Positions 1 through 8,509 of a stretch of DNA of 25,256 bases are shown here, in pieces. The number at the start of each line of letters is the position of its first letter. Position 1 is the stretch's first letter. Location: positions 1-25,256 of the forward strand of contig CAJUNJ010000018.1 of assembly GCA_910587825.1 (NCBI GenBank), read 5' to 3'. The position numbers and the translations under genes were made by a program. The notes beneath the pieces are model-generated. The model was not told where the DNA came from and did not search any database. It saw only the letters and a program-made list of their open reading frames with translations. Source of the stretch: an uncultured Christensenellaceae bacterium. Lineage in GTDB: Bacteria > Bacillota > Clostridia > Christensenellales > Borkfalkiaceae.

Positions 1-3000
1 TTTCCGCCCGCGTCGTAGCTGTATGTCCAGCTCTTGCCCAAAGCCTGATTGTTTTCCCTTGTCAGGCGGTTGTAACCGTCGTAAACGTATGTCGTTTCGT
101 TCGACGTTCCCGAACGCGTATGCGTGCGTTTGGTTATATTTCGGTTTTTATCGTACTCGTACGCTTCCGCATTCGAATATGTGTCCTTGCCGTTGAAGCG
201 GAACTGCGTAGTACAGCTCTTTACAAAATTAGTCGTGCCGTCTGTATGCGTATTGTCCTCATAATAGGTGTACGATTTCGTGTAATCAAAATAGCCCTGC
301 GTATACTTTTCTACGGCTATTCTGTCCAATTTGTCCTTTTCCGTTGTCAACAGCATTGTCGTGTTTATGTACTTTAAGGTGGTACTCTTGACTTCACTGC
401 TGCTCTGCATACTGTCGGTGCCGTACGCGAACTTAAGCGTCTGTATTACCGCGCCGTCGTAAGAATAGGTTACCTTATCGGGCAGATTGCGCGCGTTATA
501 TTCTACCCCGTATTCAAGCTTTTTCCCATTCGCGAGCGTTTCTTCCACAGAAGTAATGTTGTTTAATATGTTATAGCGGTACTTCGTTTCGGAACCCGCG
601 TATTTGTCTATCACTTTATACAGCAGACTTGCGGAGTTTACGGGGAAGCCCGCGCTGTTGAAGTTGGTCGCCGAATACGTCGCTTTCAGCTCTTTTTCGT
701 TTGTCGGCGAAGAATAGATAAATGTAGATCCGTCCAGTTTGACAAGGCGGTTGTACTTGTCATATATTTTGCCGTGCGGTATTGTATCCGAGCCGTAATA
801 TGTGAGTACCGTATCCGTATTGTCCGTGTAGGTATATGTCTTTCTCAGATACTGCGTGTTGTTTATCTTTACCGTGTTTATATTGCCGCGGCTGTCGTAG
901 CCGAATTCGTAATTGAAACCGTTGTGCGACGCTTTTACGACTTTACCGCCGGAATATGTTATGCCGTTTTTGTTCAGCGTGCCGTCTATCGTTCCGCTTA
1001 CGCTTTCAAGCCTGTCGCCAAAAGTATCGTATGCGTAGTCGGTTACAAACGAGTTGGGTGCGGTAGTCTTTATCATATTGCCAAACGCGTCGTAGCCGTA
1101 AGACGTTGCAGACACTGTCGAAGAGAGATAATTCTTTTCGGAAACGGGATAGTTGCCGGAATAGGTATAGTCAGTGATTATGTTGTACGCGGGCGTTGCG
1201 TTCATAGCCGTTTTCTCACGCGTGAGATATCCGTCCGTGTTATAGGTGTTTTGGCATACAGTTCTGTCGTTCTGCGATTTTATCAAATTGTAACAAAAGT
1301 CGTAGTAATAATAATTTTCCTTTGTGTCTATCGCGTCGTTGTAGTCGGTTTGACGGACTGTAAGATAATGTTCGCCCGTGGACGAATATGTTTTCCGTAA
1401 GCAGGATACGTCGGTTGAGTTATTGACAGTAAGCTCGTTGAATACGGTATCCGAAAAACTTAAAGAGTAACCGTTTGCAAAGTTAACCGTTGCGTCCGTA
1501 ACGCCTGCAACGACTTTGCGCTTTCTGTCGTACCAGAAATTCCATTTACCGTTTACGCGCGTCTGATAATTTTTCGCGTTGGCGAGATAGTCTTCGGTAT
1601 GCAAAATAATGTCGCCGTCCGCGCTGACGCCCTGACCGAAATCGACGCCCGTGTTTGTGTCCATATAGTAACCGTCTTCAATATTCGGATATGAGCCGTA
1701 ACTTAAATATTTGTTGCAACAAAGTCTGTTGACAGAGCTGTTCATCGGTCCTAAGCAAAGACCGAACAGCGTTATTTTTGCGGCGCGGCAGTTAATATAA
1801 ATTTTAAGTTTTAAAAGATGACCCGCCATATCGCGGTCCAATACGGTAACAAACGGCTTTGCCGCTATCTGCACGCCTTCGGCAAAGGGGTTAAATTTAA
1901 GTTCGCACAGTTTGTTTTCGGGCGATAGCGAGTCCCAAAGCTCTATCCTTATCTCAGAAGCTTCGCCGACCGTCTGCTTATAAGCGTTTTCCACTTTTAC
2001 GCGCGCGGAAAACACGGCAAAATCTTTAACCGTGACGTTGTAACAAATCAAGCTTTGCGACATATAAAATTTCGGTTCTGTCACATTGTCCAGCATTAAA
2101 GCGGGAATACAGCCGAATACAAATTTATTGAAATTTTTATCAAGCAGTATACCCGAATAATACTGACAGGAATCCCTGTCGACAAAGCCTATGTTGCTCT
2201 GCCCATCGCCGTCCTTTTCATAGCTGTTGATAATTTCTCCGTCTTCGTTGAAGTTGTATATCTGCGTTACGCCTTTATTGTCCGCTACGGTGGTCTGCAA
2301 ATAACTGTAAGCGAAATTAAAAGTTTTATCGTTCTGTAAGCAATAAAGCCGTGAAATTCTTACCGAATCTATGAAGGTCAGCCTCAATTCTTCGCCGTTG
2401 GATGCGGTAATAGAAGTTACCGCCCCGTTTGTGTCGCATATAAAATTGTCCGTTTCGGTTGTTGCCCCGCTTTTGCGGACTATATTTGCAATAAAACCGT
2501 TAGCGTCTTTATTTAATGTTACTTTTTCGACGCCGTTATATGATACCGTAACCGACGATACGCCGTACTTAAAGGTTGCGGTGCGGTTCATTCCGTCCTT
2601 TACGGACAGTATGCGGAAAGAATTTTCGTCAACATACGTTACGTCGGTTACGGCGTTTACCGCAGACGACATTTTCTGCGTAATTCTATTAAGCCTTCCG
2701 CGGCTGTCGAAAAGCATATTATTTCCGTCTTCGTCGAAAATTTTTGTTCCGTTTGAAGTCTCTTCCAATAACAGTCCCGTCCCGCGGCAGTCCGCCCACA
2801 GCGCAGTACTGTTTTGGGCATATCTGAAAATATGCCTTTGACCCTGACCGTCAAGGTAGACGTAATATTTTTTTGCCCTGCCGGAATCGTCGGTATATGT
2901 CTCAGGGTAGCAGTAAAGGTTATAATCGGTCAGCCAGCCGACAGGCAACCCGTTTTTATTTAAAATGCCGTCGCTTACGTTTTTTGTATTGTAATTCAAA

Positions 3001-3686
3001 GAAAGATTGAGCGGCATTTTTAAACCGCCGAGACTGAGCAGACGACGGCTTATGTACGGTATACCCTTTAAAATATCTATGTTGCAGGCAATTTCGCCCG
3101 CATTTGATTCTAAATATTCCTGACCCGTCAAAGCCGACTCGAAAGGTATGTAAGTAACTGTCAATACGGGACGGAGCGTTATGTCGTCGTTTTCATTGCT
3201 TGAAAAATTTTTTACAACGCCCGCGTTCTCGTTATAGATACATAAAGTTACGTTGCCCTTTACGGCAGAAGAAATTACAGGCGTTAAATCAAAATAACCG
3301 TCGTCGTCATATGAAATATTTTCACCGATTGTTCCGTTATCGAACTTACGCATAACGCACCTTGCGTTGTTTGCGGGATAAGCGTTGAATTTTATACCTG
3401 CGCTTACCACTTCGCCCAATTTAGACATAAGCGCAAAATTGAAAGTGATTACGGGAATAAAAAATGCAGGCGCGTTCGGGCTTCCGGCAATGTAACTCTG
3501 TAAACCCGAAATGTATTCTTTAGGAGGCAGAATGTAAGCCTTCATACTTAAACTGCCGATTAAACTATCCGTGTTATTATCCGAAACTCTCGCTTCGATT
3601 TTATTGTTCCCTTGCGGAAGAAGATAAACGCATTCGTTGTTGTTTAACGATGTGTTTATCCTTATTTCCCGAATATTGCTTTTCAT
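1..3686 (-). CDS. Giant RHS/YD-repeat protein with DNRLRE-like N-terminus, 3' end outside window
   Basis: An open frame runs unbroken from an ATG at 3686 to the window edge, giving at least 1228 residues; I spot-checked the frame at several places. A GGGGGA ribosome binding site lies 4 nt before the ATG. Residues about 1-165 resemble the DNRLRE beta-domain found ahead of RHS proteins (FDLTPVISSAVKG, then RPVLTVTYIP). Residues from about 225 (LNLSLNYNTKN) begin the RHS shell. Residues about 520-645 look like an inserted jelly-roll or carbohydrate-binding-like domain. YD repeats follow, for example YGYDAFGNMIKTT, YAYDTFGDRLESV, FGYDSRGNINTV and YVYDGYNRLTREN. There is no hydrophobic signal peptide (start MKSNIREIRINTS). 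The family forms hollow beta-cocoons that often carry a C-terminal toxin; that part lies beyond base 1, so a toxin role is only inference. Confidence 0.9.
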   Translation of the reverse strand, partial: MKSNIREIRINTSLNNNECVYLLPQGNNKIEARVSDNNTDSLIGSLSMKAYILPPKEYISGLQSYIAGSPNAPAFFIPVITFNFALMSKLGEVVSAGIKFNAYPANNARCVMRKFDNGTIGENISYDDDGYFDLTPVISSAVKGNVTLCIYNENAGVVKNFSSNENDDITLRPVLTVTYIPFESALTGQEYLESNAGEIACNIDILKGIPYISRRLLSLGGLKMPLNLSLNYNTKNVSDGILNKNGLPVGWLTDYNLYCYPETYTDDSGRAKKYYVYLDGQGQRHIFRYAQNSTALWADCRGTGLLLEETSNGTKIFDEDGNNMLFDSRGRLNRITQKMSSAVNAVTDVTYVDENSFRILSVKDGMNRTATFKYGVSSVTVSYNGVEKVTLNKDANGFIANIVRKSGATTETDNFICDTNGAVTSITASNGEELRLTFIDSVRISRLYCLQNDKTFNFAYSYLQTTVADNKGVTQIYNFNEDGEIINSYEKDGDGQSNIGFVDRDSCQYYSGILLDKNFNKFVFGCIPALMLDNVTEPKFYMSQSLICYNVTVKDFAVFSARVKVENAYKQTVGEASEIRIELWDSLSPENKLCELKFNPFAEGVQIAAKPFVTVLDRDMAGHLLKLKIYINCRAAKITLFGLCLGPMNSSVNRLCCNKYLSYGSYPNIEDGYYMDTNTGVDFGQGVSADGDIILHTEDYLANAKNYQTRVNGKWNFWYDRKRKVVAGVTDATVNFANGYSLSFSDTVFNELTVNNSTDVSCLRKTYSSTGEHYLTVRQTDYNDAIDTKENYYYYDFCYNLIKSQNDRTVCQNTYNTDGYLTREKTAMNATPAYNIITDYTYSGNYPVSEKNYLSSTVSATSYGYDAFGNMIKTTAPNSFVTDYAYDTFGDRLESVSGTIDGTLNKNGITYSGGKVVKASHNGFNYEFGYDSRGNINTVKINNTQYLRKTYTYTDNTDTVLTYYGSDTIPHGKIYDKYNRLVKLDGSTFIYSSPTNEKELKATYSATNFNSAGFPVNSASLLYKVIDKYAGSETKYRYNILNNITSVEETLANGKKLEYGVEYNARNLPDKVTYSYDGAVIQTLKFAYGTDSMQSSSEVKSTTLKYINTTMLLTTEKDKLDRIAVEKYTQGYFDYTKSYTYYEDNTHTDGTTNFVKSCTTQFRFNGKDTYSNAEAYEYDKNRNITKRTHTRSGTSNETTYVYDGYNRLTRENNQALGKSWTYSYDAGG

Positions 3687-3722
3687 ATTTTCCCCCGATA
3701 TATTTATCTTGCGATTTTAATC

Positions 3723-3751
3723 ATAATAAGACCATAAACGGGCAATGTCAA
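3723..3751 (-). promoter_or_regulatory. SigA-type promoter of the RHS gene
   Basis: On the minus strand TTGACA (3751-3746) is followed by a 17-nt spacer and TATTAT (3728-3723). This is close to consensus and sits about 37 nt ahead of the RHS start codon. It means the RHS gene is transcribed independently of the glyA operon, whose terminator lies just upstream. Confidence 0.85.
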
Positions 3752-3796
3752 TAACTGTGTCCTAAACTTATCTAATATCGTCCTGTTTTCATTAAG

Positions 3797-3829
3797 TATA
3801 AAAAAAGAAAGCCTTAACGGCTTTCTTTT
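3797..3829 (-). terminator. Intrinsic terminator after glyA
   Basis: An 11-bp hairpin (arms 3803-3813 and 3819-3829, 5-nt loop) lies 7 nt after the glyA stop. On the minus strand it runs into a T-rich tract. It closes the comM-to-glyA gene string and separates it from the RHS promoter. Confidence 0.85.
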
Positions 3830-3836
3830 AAACTTT

Positions 3837-5087
3837 TTATCTCACACAGTCGGGGTACAGAGGGAACTCTTTGCACAGCTTTGCGACTTCGGCTTTGACG
3901 CTTTCAAACGCGCCTTCACGCCGTTCAATAACGTCGGCTATAAGCGAAGCCACTTTCTTTGCCTGCGCCTGCTTCATCCCGCGGGAAGTCATTGCAGGCG
4001 TTCCTACGCGTATGCCCGAAGTTACGAAAGGCTTTTGCGTATCGAAAGGCACGGCGTTTTTGTTTACCGTGATATGCACTTCGTCGAGAAGCTTTTCAAG
4101 TTCCTTGCCCGTCATATTTTTGTCGGTAAGATTTAAAAGTATGAGGTGGTTGTCCGTTCCGCCGGACACCATTTTTACTCCGCGCGCATTAAATTCTTCC
4201 GCCATAGCCGAAGCGTTTAAAACTATCTGCTTCTGGTATTCCTTAAATTCGGGTGAAAGCGCTTCCTTAAACGCAACCGCCTTTGCCGCTATAATGTGCA
4301 TAAGCGGTCCGCCCTGTATACCGGGGAAAATAGCCTTGTCTATCGCCTTGCCCCATTCTTCCTTGCACATAATTACTCCGCCGCGGGGACCGCGGAGGGT
4401 CTTGTGCGTCGTAGTCGTAACGAAATCGGCGTAGGGTACGGGCGACGGGTGAATGCCCGCGGCCACAAGCCCCGCAATGTGCGCGATATCAACCATCATA
4501 AGCGCACCGCACTTGTCGCAGATTTCCCTTATTCTCTTAAAATCGATTACGCGCGGATAGGCGCTTGCCCCCGAAATGATGACCTTGGGTTTACACTCCA
4601 AAGCGATTTTTTCCATTTCGTCGTAGTCAATTACTTCCGCTCCCTCGCTTACGCCATAGGGAACGATGTTGAAATATTTGCCCGAAATGTTTACGGGCGA
4701 ACCGTGCGAAAGGTGTCCGCCGTGGGCAAGGTTCATACCCATAACCGTGTCGCCCGGCTGACAAGCAGCAAAAAGTACCGCAAGGTTTGCGCTTGCGCCC
4801 GAATGGGGCTGGACGTTGCAGTACTCGCAACCGAAAAGCTGTTTCAGGCGTTCCCTCGCCAAATCTTCGGCTATGTCGACGTATTGGCATCCGCCGTAAT
4901 AACGGTGTGCGGGATAACCTTCGGCATATTTGTTTGTAAGGTGGCTTCCCGCCGCGGCAAGCACCGCGGGCGATACGAAATTTTCGCTGGCGATAAGTTC
5001 GATATTATTCTGCTGACGTTCGAGTTCGAGTTTAAGCGCCTGCGCTATTTCGGGGTCGGTCTGTCCTATTAAGGTAAGGTCTATCAT
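3837..5087 (-). CDS. glyA: Serine hydroxymethyltransferase
   Basis: This 416-residue, full-length enzyme interconverts serine plus tetrahydrofolate with glycine plus 5,10-methylene-tetrahydrofolate in the cytoplasm, using pyridoxal phosphate. The PLP lysine is in TTTTHKTLRGPRGG (Lys229), and the N-terminal IELIASENFVSP and YAEGYPAHRYYGG substrate motifs are intact. AAGGAG precedes the ATG by 7 nt. It is the last gene of the string, 26 nt after trxA, and ends at a strong terminator. Its methylene-THF product is also the one-carbon donor used by TrmFO, encoded further upstream in the same string; a functional link is only suggestive. Confidence 0.98.
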   Translation of the reverse strand: MIDLTLIGQTDPEIAQALKLELERQQNNIELIASENFVSPAVLAAAGSHLTNKYAEGYPAHRYYGGCQYVDIAEDLARERLKQLFGCEYCNVQPHSGASANLAVLFAACQPGDTVMGMNLAHGGHLSHGSPVNISGKYFNIVPYGVSEGAEVIDYDEMEKIALECKPKVIISGASAYPRVIDFKRIREICDKCGALMMVDIAHIAGLVAAGIHPSPVPYADFVTTTTHKTLRGPRGGVIMCKEEWGKAIDKAIFPGIQGGPLMHIIAAKAVAFKEALSPEFKEYQKQIVLNASAMAEEFNARGVKMVSGGTDNHLILLNLTDKNMTGKELEKLLDEVHITVNKNAVPFDTQKPFVTSGIRVGTPAMTSRGMKQAQAKKVASLIADVIERREGAFESVKAEVAKLCKEFPLYPDCVR

Positions 5088-5113
5088 AGTACTGCTCCTT
5101 GTACGGTTTTTTA

Positions 5114-5428
5114 TTAAAGGTTATCGTTTAAAAATTTTTCGGCTTCGGTTTTGGAAATATAGCCGAGCGACTTAGCCGCAAGCTCGCCGTTTGTGAAAAT
5201 TGCGACAAGCGGTATCGACATAATTCCGTAACGTACGGAAAGTTCCGCATTTTCGTCTACGTCCACTTTTACGAAGACGGCTTTGTCGCCGAAGCTTTGG
5301 CTTAACCCGTCAATGACGGGCGCAAGCATTCTGCAAGGTCCGCACCACGTTGCGAAGAAATCGCATACGACGGGCTTGTCCCCCTTCAACAATTCGTCGA
5401 ATTTTTCTTTATTTACCTGTTCAACCAT
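5114..5428 (-). CDS. trxA: Thioredoxin
   Basis: A 104-residue cytoplasmic thioredoxin. The redox motif WCGPC lies at residues 28-32 within DFFATWCGPCRMLAPV. The cis-proline loop is seen as SIPLVAIF and the length is typical of the family. AAGGAG lies 8 nt before the ATG. It sits 12 nt after hisS and 26 nt before glyA, so it is almost certainly cotranscribed with them. No signal peptide or membrane anchor is present, which argues against an extracytoplasmic ResA/TlpA role. It should be reduced by a thioredoxin reductase encoded elsewhere. Confidence 0.96.
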   Translation of the reverse strand: MVEQVNKEKFDELLKGDKPVVCDFFATWCGPCRMLAPVIDGLSQSFGDKAVFVKVDVDENAELSVRYGIMSIPLVAIFTNGELAAKSLGYISKTEAEKFLNDNL

Positions 5429-5440
5429 AATTTTATCTCC

Positions 5441-6694
5441 TTATTGGTTTTTTGATAAGTATGTGTATATTTCGGTTATTTTAACTGACGACTGCGTTCC
5501 GTCCGACATTTTTTTGACGTTGACCGCTCCGTCCGAAAGTTCTGTCTGCCCGATAACCGCAACATATTCCGCGCCCAATTTATCGGCATACTTGAACTGA
5601 GCCTTTACCGAACGTTCCATAAGGTCGGTTTCGGCATATATTCCTTTCGTCCTCAGTTCCTGCGTTATTTTAAACGCTTCAAAACGCGTATTTTCGTCCA
5701 TGCCCGCAATATATATGCGGGGCTTTTCGGGTTCGGGGAAAGGGCAACCGCTGTTTTCCATCAACAGCATAAGCCTTTCTATACCTGCGGCAAAGCCTAT
5801 CGCGGGCAGGGGATTCGCCCCCAACTCTTCCAAAAGCCCGTCGTATCTTCCTCCCCCGCAGACTGTACCTTGCGCCCCTATCTGATCCGACACAAATTCG
5901 AACACGGTACGCGAATAATAATCAAGACCGCGGACTATGCGGGGGTTAACGGTAAATTCCACCGCATTTTCATTTAAAAGTTTTTTAACCCCTTCGAAGT
6001 GCGCAAAGCATTCACCGCATAAATAATCCGTTATTGCAGGAGCGCCCGAAGTAAATTTTTTACAGCCCTCCTCCTTGCAGTCAAGCATACGCAGAGGGTT
6101 CTTTTCGTAACGTGAACGGCAGGCGTCGCACATTTCGGAAAGATGAGGGGCAAAGTACTCTTTAAGCGCCCTGTTGTATTCCGCACGGCAAGTCTTACAG
6201 CCTATCGAGTTTAATTCGAGCCTTGTTCCGACTTTAAGCGATTTCAAAAATGCCGAAGCGGCGAATATGACTTCCGCGTCCGTACGGCAGGAAGCCGAGC
6301 CGAAAACTTCTATGCCGAACTGGTGAAATTCGCGCAGTCTGCCCGCCTGCGGGCGTTCGTAACGGAACGCCGGCGTTATATAAAACGTCTTGACGGGCAT
6401 AGGACTGCTTGCAAGCCCGTTTTCTATAAACAGCCTTGCCGCGCCCGCCGTGCCTTCGGGTTTAAGGGTCATACTTCTTCCGCCCTTGTCTTCGAAGGTG
6501 TACATTTCCTTATTGACGACGTCGGTCGTTTCGCCGACGCCCCGTCTGAAAAGCTCGGTATGTTCGAATACGGGCGTGCGTATTTCACGCAAGCCGTAAA
6601 CCCGCGCCGTACTGCGTGCGCAGTCTTCTATAAACTGCCATTTGTGCGACTGCGAAGGCAAAACGTCCTTTGTACCCTTGGGTATGTTAATCAT
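5441..6694 (-). CDS. hisS: Histidyl-tRNA synthetase
   Basis: A 417-residue class II aminoacyl-tRNA synthetase that charges tRNA-His. It begins with the typical MINIPKGTKDVLP. Motif 2 is FRYERPQAGRLREFHQFG (residues 110-127). The histidine-specific block GLDYYSRTVFEF is present, followed by GTVCGGGRYDGL and motif 3 in AIGFAAGIERLMLLM. The C-terminal anticodon-binding domain (IYIAGMDENTRFEAF onward) is present, which excludes a HisZ paralogue. AAGGAA lies ahead of the ATG, and the gene starts 16 nt after hslU ends. In many Firmicutes hisS is followed by aspS; here trxA and glyA follow instead. Confidence 0.98.
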   Translation of the reverse strand: MINIPKGTKDVLPSQSHKWQFIEDCARSTARVYGLREIRTPVFEHTELFRRGVGETTDVVNKEMYTFEDKGGRSMTLKPEGTAGAARLFIENGLASSPMPVKTFYITPAFRYERPQAGRLREFHQFGIEVFGSASCRTDAEVIFAASAFLKSLKVGTRLELNSIGCKTCRAEYNRALKEYFAPHLSEMCDACRSRYEKNPLRMLDCKEEGCKKFTSGAPAITDYLCGECFAHFEGVKKLLNENAVEFTVNPRIVRGLDYYSRTVFEFVSDQIGAQGTVCGGGRYDGLLEELGANPLPAIGFAAGIERLMLLMENSGCPFPEPEKPRIYIAGMDENTRFEAFKITQELRTKGIYAETDLMERSVKAQFKYADKLGAEYVAVIGQTELSDGAVNVKKMSDGTQSSVKITEIYTYLSKNQ

Positions 6695-6710
6695 AAAATT
6701 TTCCTTTGAA

Positions 6711-8021
6711 TTAAAGAACGTACTTCTTCAAATCGCGGTTTTTAATAATGTTTTCAAGGTGTTCTTCAACGTACTTGGCGTTGACTTCGACCTGAATTAC
6801 GGGATAATCGTTACCGCCCGCATTGTACGAGATATCTTCAAGCAGTCTTTCCATAACGGTGTGAAGACGCCTTGCACCTATATCTTCCGAAGTGGAGTTG
6901 ACGTCCTCCGAAATTTCCGCAATCTTTTCTATCGCGTCAGCGGTGAAATGCAAGTCGATGTTGTCGACTGCAAGCAGGGCGGAATACTGCGTGGTAATAG
7001 CGTTTTGGGGCTGGGTGAGAATATTTATAAAATCTTCCTTGGTTAAGCTGTTAAGTTCTACCTGTATGGGGAACCTGCCCTGCAATTCGGGAATTAAATC
7101 TTCAACCTTGGACACGTGGAACGCACCCGCCGCGATAAACAGAATATAATCTGTCTTGACGGGACCGTACTTGGTCATTACCGTACAGCCTTCTACAATG
7201 GGCAGAATGTCGCGCTGGACGCCCTCGCGCGATACGTCCGCGCCGTGATTGCCCTTGCCTGCGATTTTATCTATTTCGTCTATAAATATAATTCCGTCGT
7301 TTTCGGCGCGTTTTATTGCTTCGGCATTTACCGCGTCGTTATCGATAAGCTTGTCGGCTTCTTCCGCGACAATCAGGTTCTTTGCTTCCCTTACGGTAAT
7401 TTTACGCTTCTTTTTCTTGTGCATACCCATACCGTTAAATATAGAACCTATATCTATCGCCGCTCCGCTTCCAGGAGAAAGTTCAAGGGGCTTGGGTACG
7501 TCTTCGACTTCTATCTCTATAACGGTGTTGTCGTATTTACCGTCGTGAATATCGTCTACAAGCTGCTGTTCGAAGACATTTTTGGCTGTTTCGCCGCGTT
7601 CGTTCTTTTTCGCTTCGCTTAAAACTTTGGCTATCCTGCGCTCCGCAACGGCAACCGCCTTAAAGCGAACCTCCGCCGTCTTCTCTTCCTTGACAAGGCG
7701 TATGGCGCACTCCGCAAGGTCGCGCACCATAGATTCGACGTCTCTGCCGACGTAGCCGACTTCGGTATACTTGGTTGCTTCCACCTTTAAAAAGGGAGCC
7801 TTGACAAGCTTTGCAAGTCTTCTTGCAATCTCTGTTTTACCGACGCCGGTGGGCCCCTTCATTATAATGTTTTTAGGGGTAATTTCTTCCTGTAATTCGT
7901 AAGAAAGGCAGCTTCTGCGGTAACGGTTTCTAAGCGCTATTGCCACCGCTTTTTTTGCGTCGTTCTGTCCGATAATGTGTTTATTCAGTTCGTGTACGAT
8001 TTGTTTGGGTGTTAAATCCAT
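6711..8021 (-). CDS. hslU: ATP-dependent protease ATPase subunit HslU (ClpY)
   Basis: AAA+ unfoldase that feeds substrates to the HslV peptidase. I place the start at the ATG at 8021 (MDLTPKQIVHELNKHIIGQ), which matches the family N-terminus and has GGAG upstream. The longer frame to 8099 adds 26 residues with no family character. This gives 436 residues, near the usual length. Walker A is GPTGVGKT (56-63), Walker B GIIFIDEID (243-251), and the arginine-rich second region is EDIGARRLHTVMERLLED. The C-terminal tail DLKKYVL is the type that docks into HslV. The I-domain is compact, with a basic KKKKRK stretch at 202-207. It is unusual in being separated from hslV by 488 nt. Confidence 0.97.
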   Translation of the reverse strand: MDLTPKQIVHELNKHIIGQNDAKKAVAIALRNRYRRSCLSYELQEEITPKNIIMKGPTGVGKTEIARRLAKLVKAPFLKVEATKYTEVGYVGRDVESMVRDLAECAIRLVKEEKTAEVRFKAVAVAERRIAKVLSEAKKNERGETAKNVFEQQLVDDIHDGKYDNTVIEIEVEDVPKPLELSPGSGAAIDIGSIFNGMGMHKKKKRKITVREAKNLIVAEEADKLIDNDAVNAEAIKRAENDGIIFIDEIDKIAGKGNHGADVSREGVQRDILPIVEGCTVMTKYGPVKTDYILFIAAGAFHVSKVEDLIPELQGRFPIQVELNSLTKEDFINILTQPQNAITTQYSALLAVDNIDLHFTADAIEKIAEISEDVNSTSEDIGARRLHTVMERLLEDISYNAGGNDYPVIQVEVNAKYVEEHLENIIKNRDLKKYVL

Positions 8022-8372
8022 AAAAGACTCCAATAAAAATTTATTCACGAATTTCTCGGCTATTCTGCGCCTGCGTGCGAGCGTAGCGACGCTCTGCACA
8101 CCTCATTTAAAAAATTTATATAATTTTGTGCAGAAATTCCGTGATATTGAAAGGCGCTTCTCGCAGACGGTAAGGAAATCCGCCTGCTCGGTCATCGCTT
8201 TTGCCCTTTTTGCAAAAGCTTATCTCGAACAGCTAAACAGCGGGTGTCCGCTGTTTAGAGAAATCTGTTCTCGTCTTTCTGCCCGCAATATTAGGGGCAA
8301 ACTTATTATATAATTGCGGGCATTCAAACCGCTGAGGTGCTTACGCACAAATTGTGTCTGCCTGACAAAAAA

Positions 8373-8388
8373 CGTGGTTTTTGTCGGC
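8373..8388 (+). repeat. 16-nt repeat, inverted copy at 20317-20332
   Basis: The sequence cgtggtttttgtcggc is an exact reverse complement of 20317-20332, which lies in the ffh-rpsP spacer. Here it forms one arm of a hairpin (partner 8364-8371). An exact 16-nt match between two short intergenic gaps 12 kb apart suggests a dispersed repeat family rather than chance. Confidence 0.7.
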
Positions 8389-8477
8389 AACATTAATTAT
8401 TTTAAATAATGCCGAAAATCGGCAAGGTCGGATTGACTTCGACCGTTAAGCCGATTTACGACAACAGCATCCTCACG

Positions 8478-8500
8478 AAAAATTTGCAACGCAAATTTTT
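8478..8500. repeat. AT-rich palindromic repeat, copy 1
   Basis: Arms aaaaatttgc and gcaaattttt enclose a 3-nt loop (aac). The same 10-bp arms with a different loop (ttt) occur at 20270-20292. This copy lies 10 nt beyond the hslV stop. Conserved arms with a variable loop are what a selected or mobile palindrome would show. Confidence 0.75.
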
Positions 8501-8509
8501 GTGAACAGT

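Larger units (their letters stand above)
8022..8509 (-). repeat. Structured, apparently non-coding hslV-hslU spacer with seven hairpins
   Basis: No convincing coding frame is present. Inverted repeats follow one another: 8163-8170/8180-8187 (with G-U pairs), 8197-8204/8212-8219 (perfect 8 bp), 8233-8243/8248-8258 (perfect 11 bp), 8281-8289/8313-8321 (perfect 9 bp), 8364-8371/8378-8385, 8416-8423/8450-8457 with an inner 5-bp stem 8426-8430/8440-8444, and 8474-8487/8491-8503. Parts recur near rpsP (see the repeat entries). It may be a cluster of interspersed palindromic elements or a structured intercistronic RNA; I could not recognise an Rfam family. Confidence 0.7.

Noticed and set aside
774..1400. 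208-codon plus-strand open frame
   Set aside because: It lies antisense to the RHS gene, whose frame is intact throughout; the translation is Val/Arg/Tyr-rich, typical of a shadow frame.
4296..5072. 258-codon plus-strand open frame
   Set aside because: It is fully antisense to glyA, has no ribosome binding site or family resemblance, and arises from the GC-rich codon usage of the real gene.
8022..8099. 26-residue N-terminal extension of HslU
   Set aside because: It lies upstream of a good GGAG site and a family-consistent start; the added residues are basic and unrelated to HslU.
7975..8313. 112-codon plus-strand frame over the hslV-hslU spacer
   Set aside because: It has no ribosome binding site, overlaps the hslU start and runs through several hairpins; it looks like translated repeat DNA.
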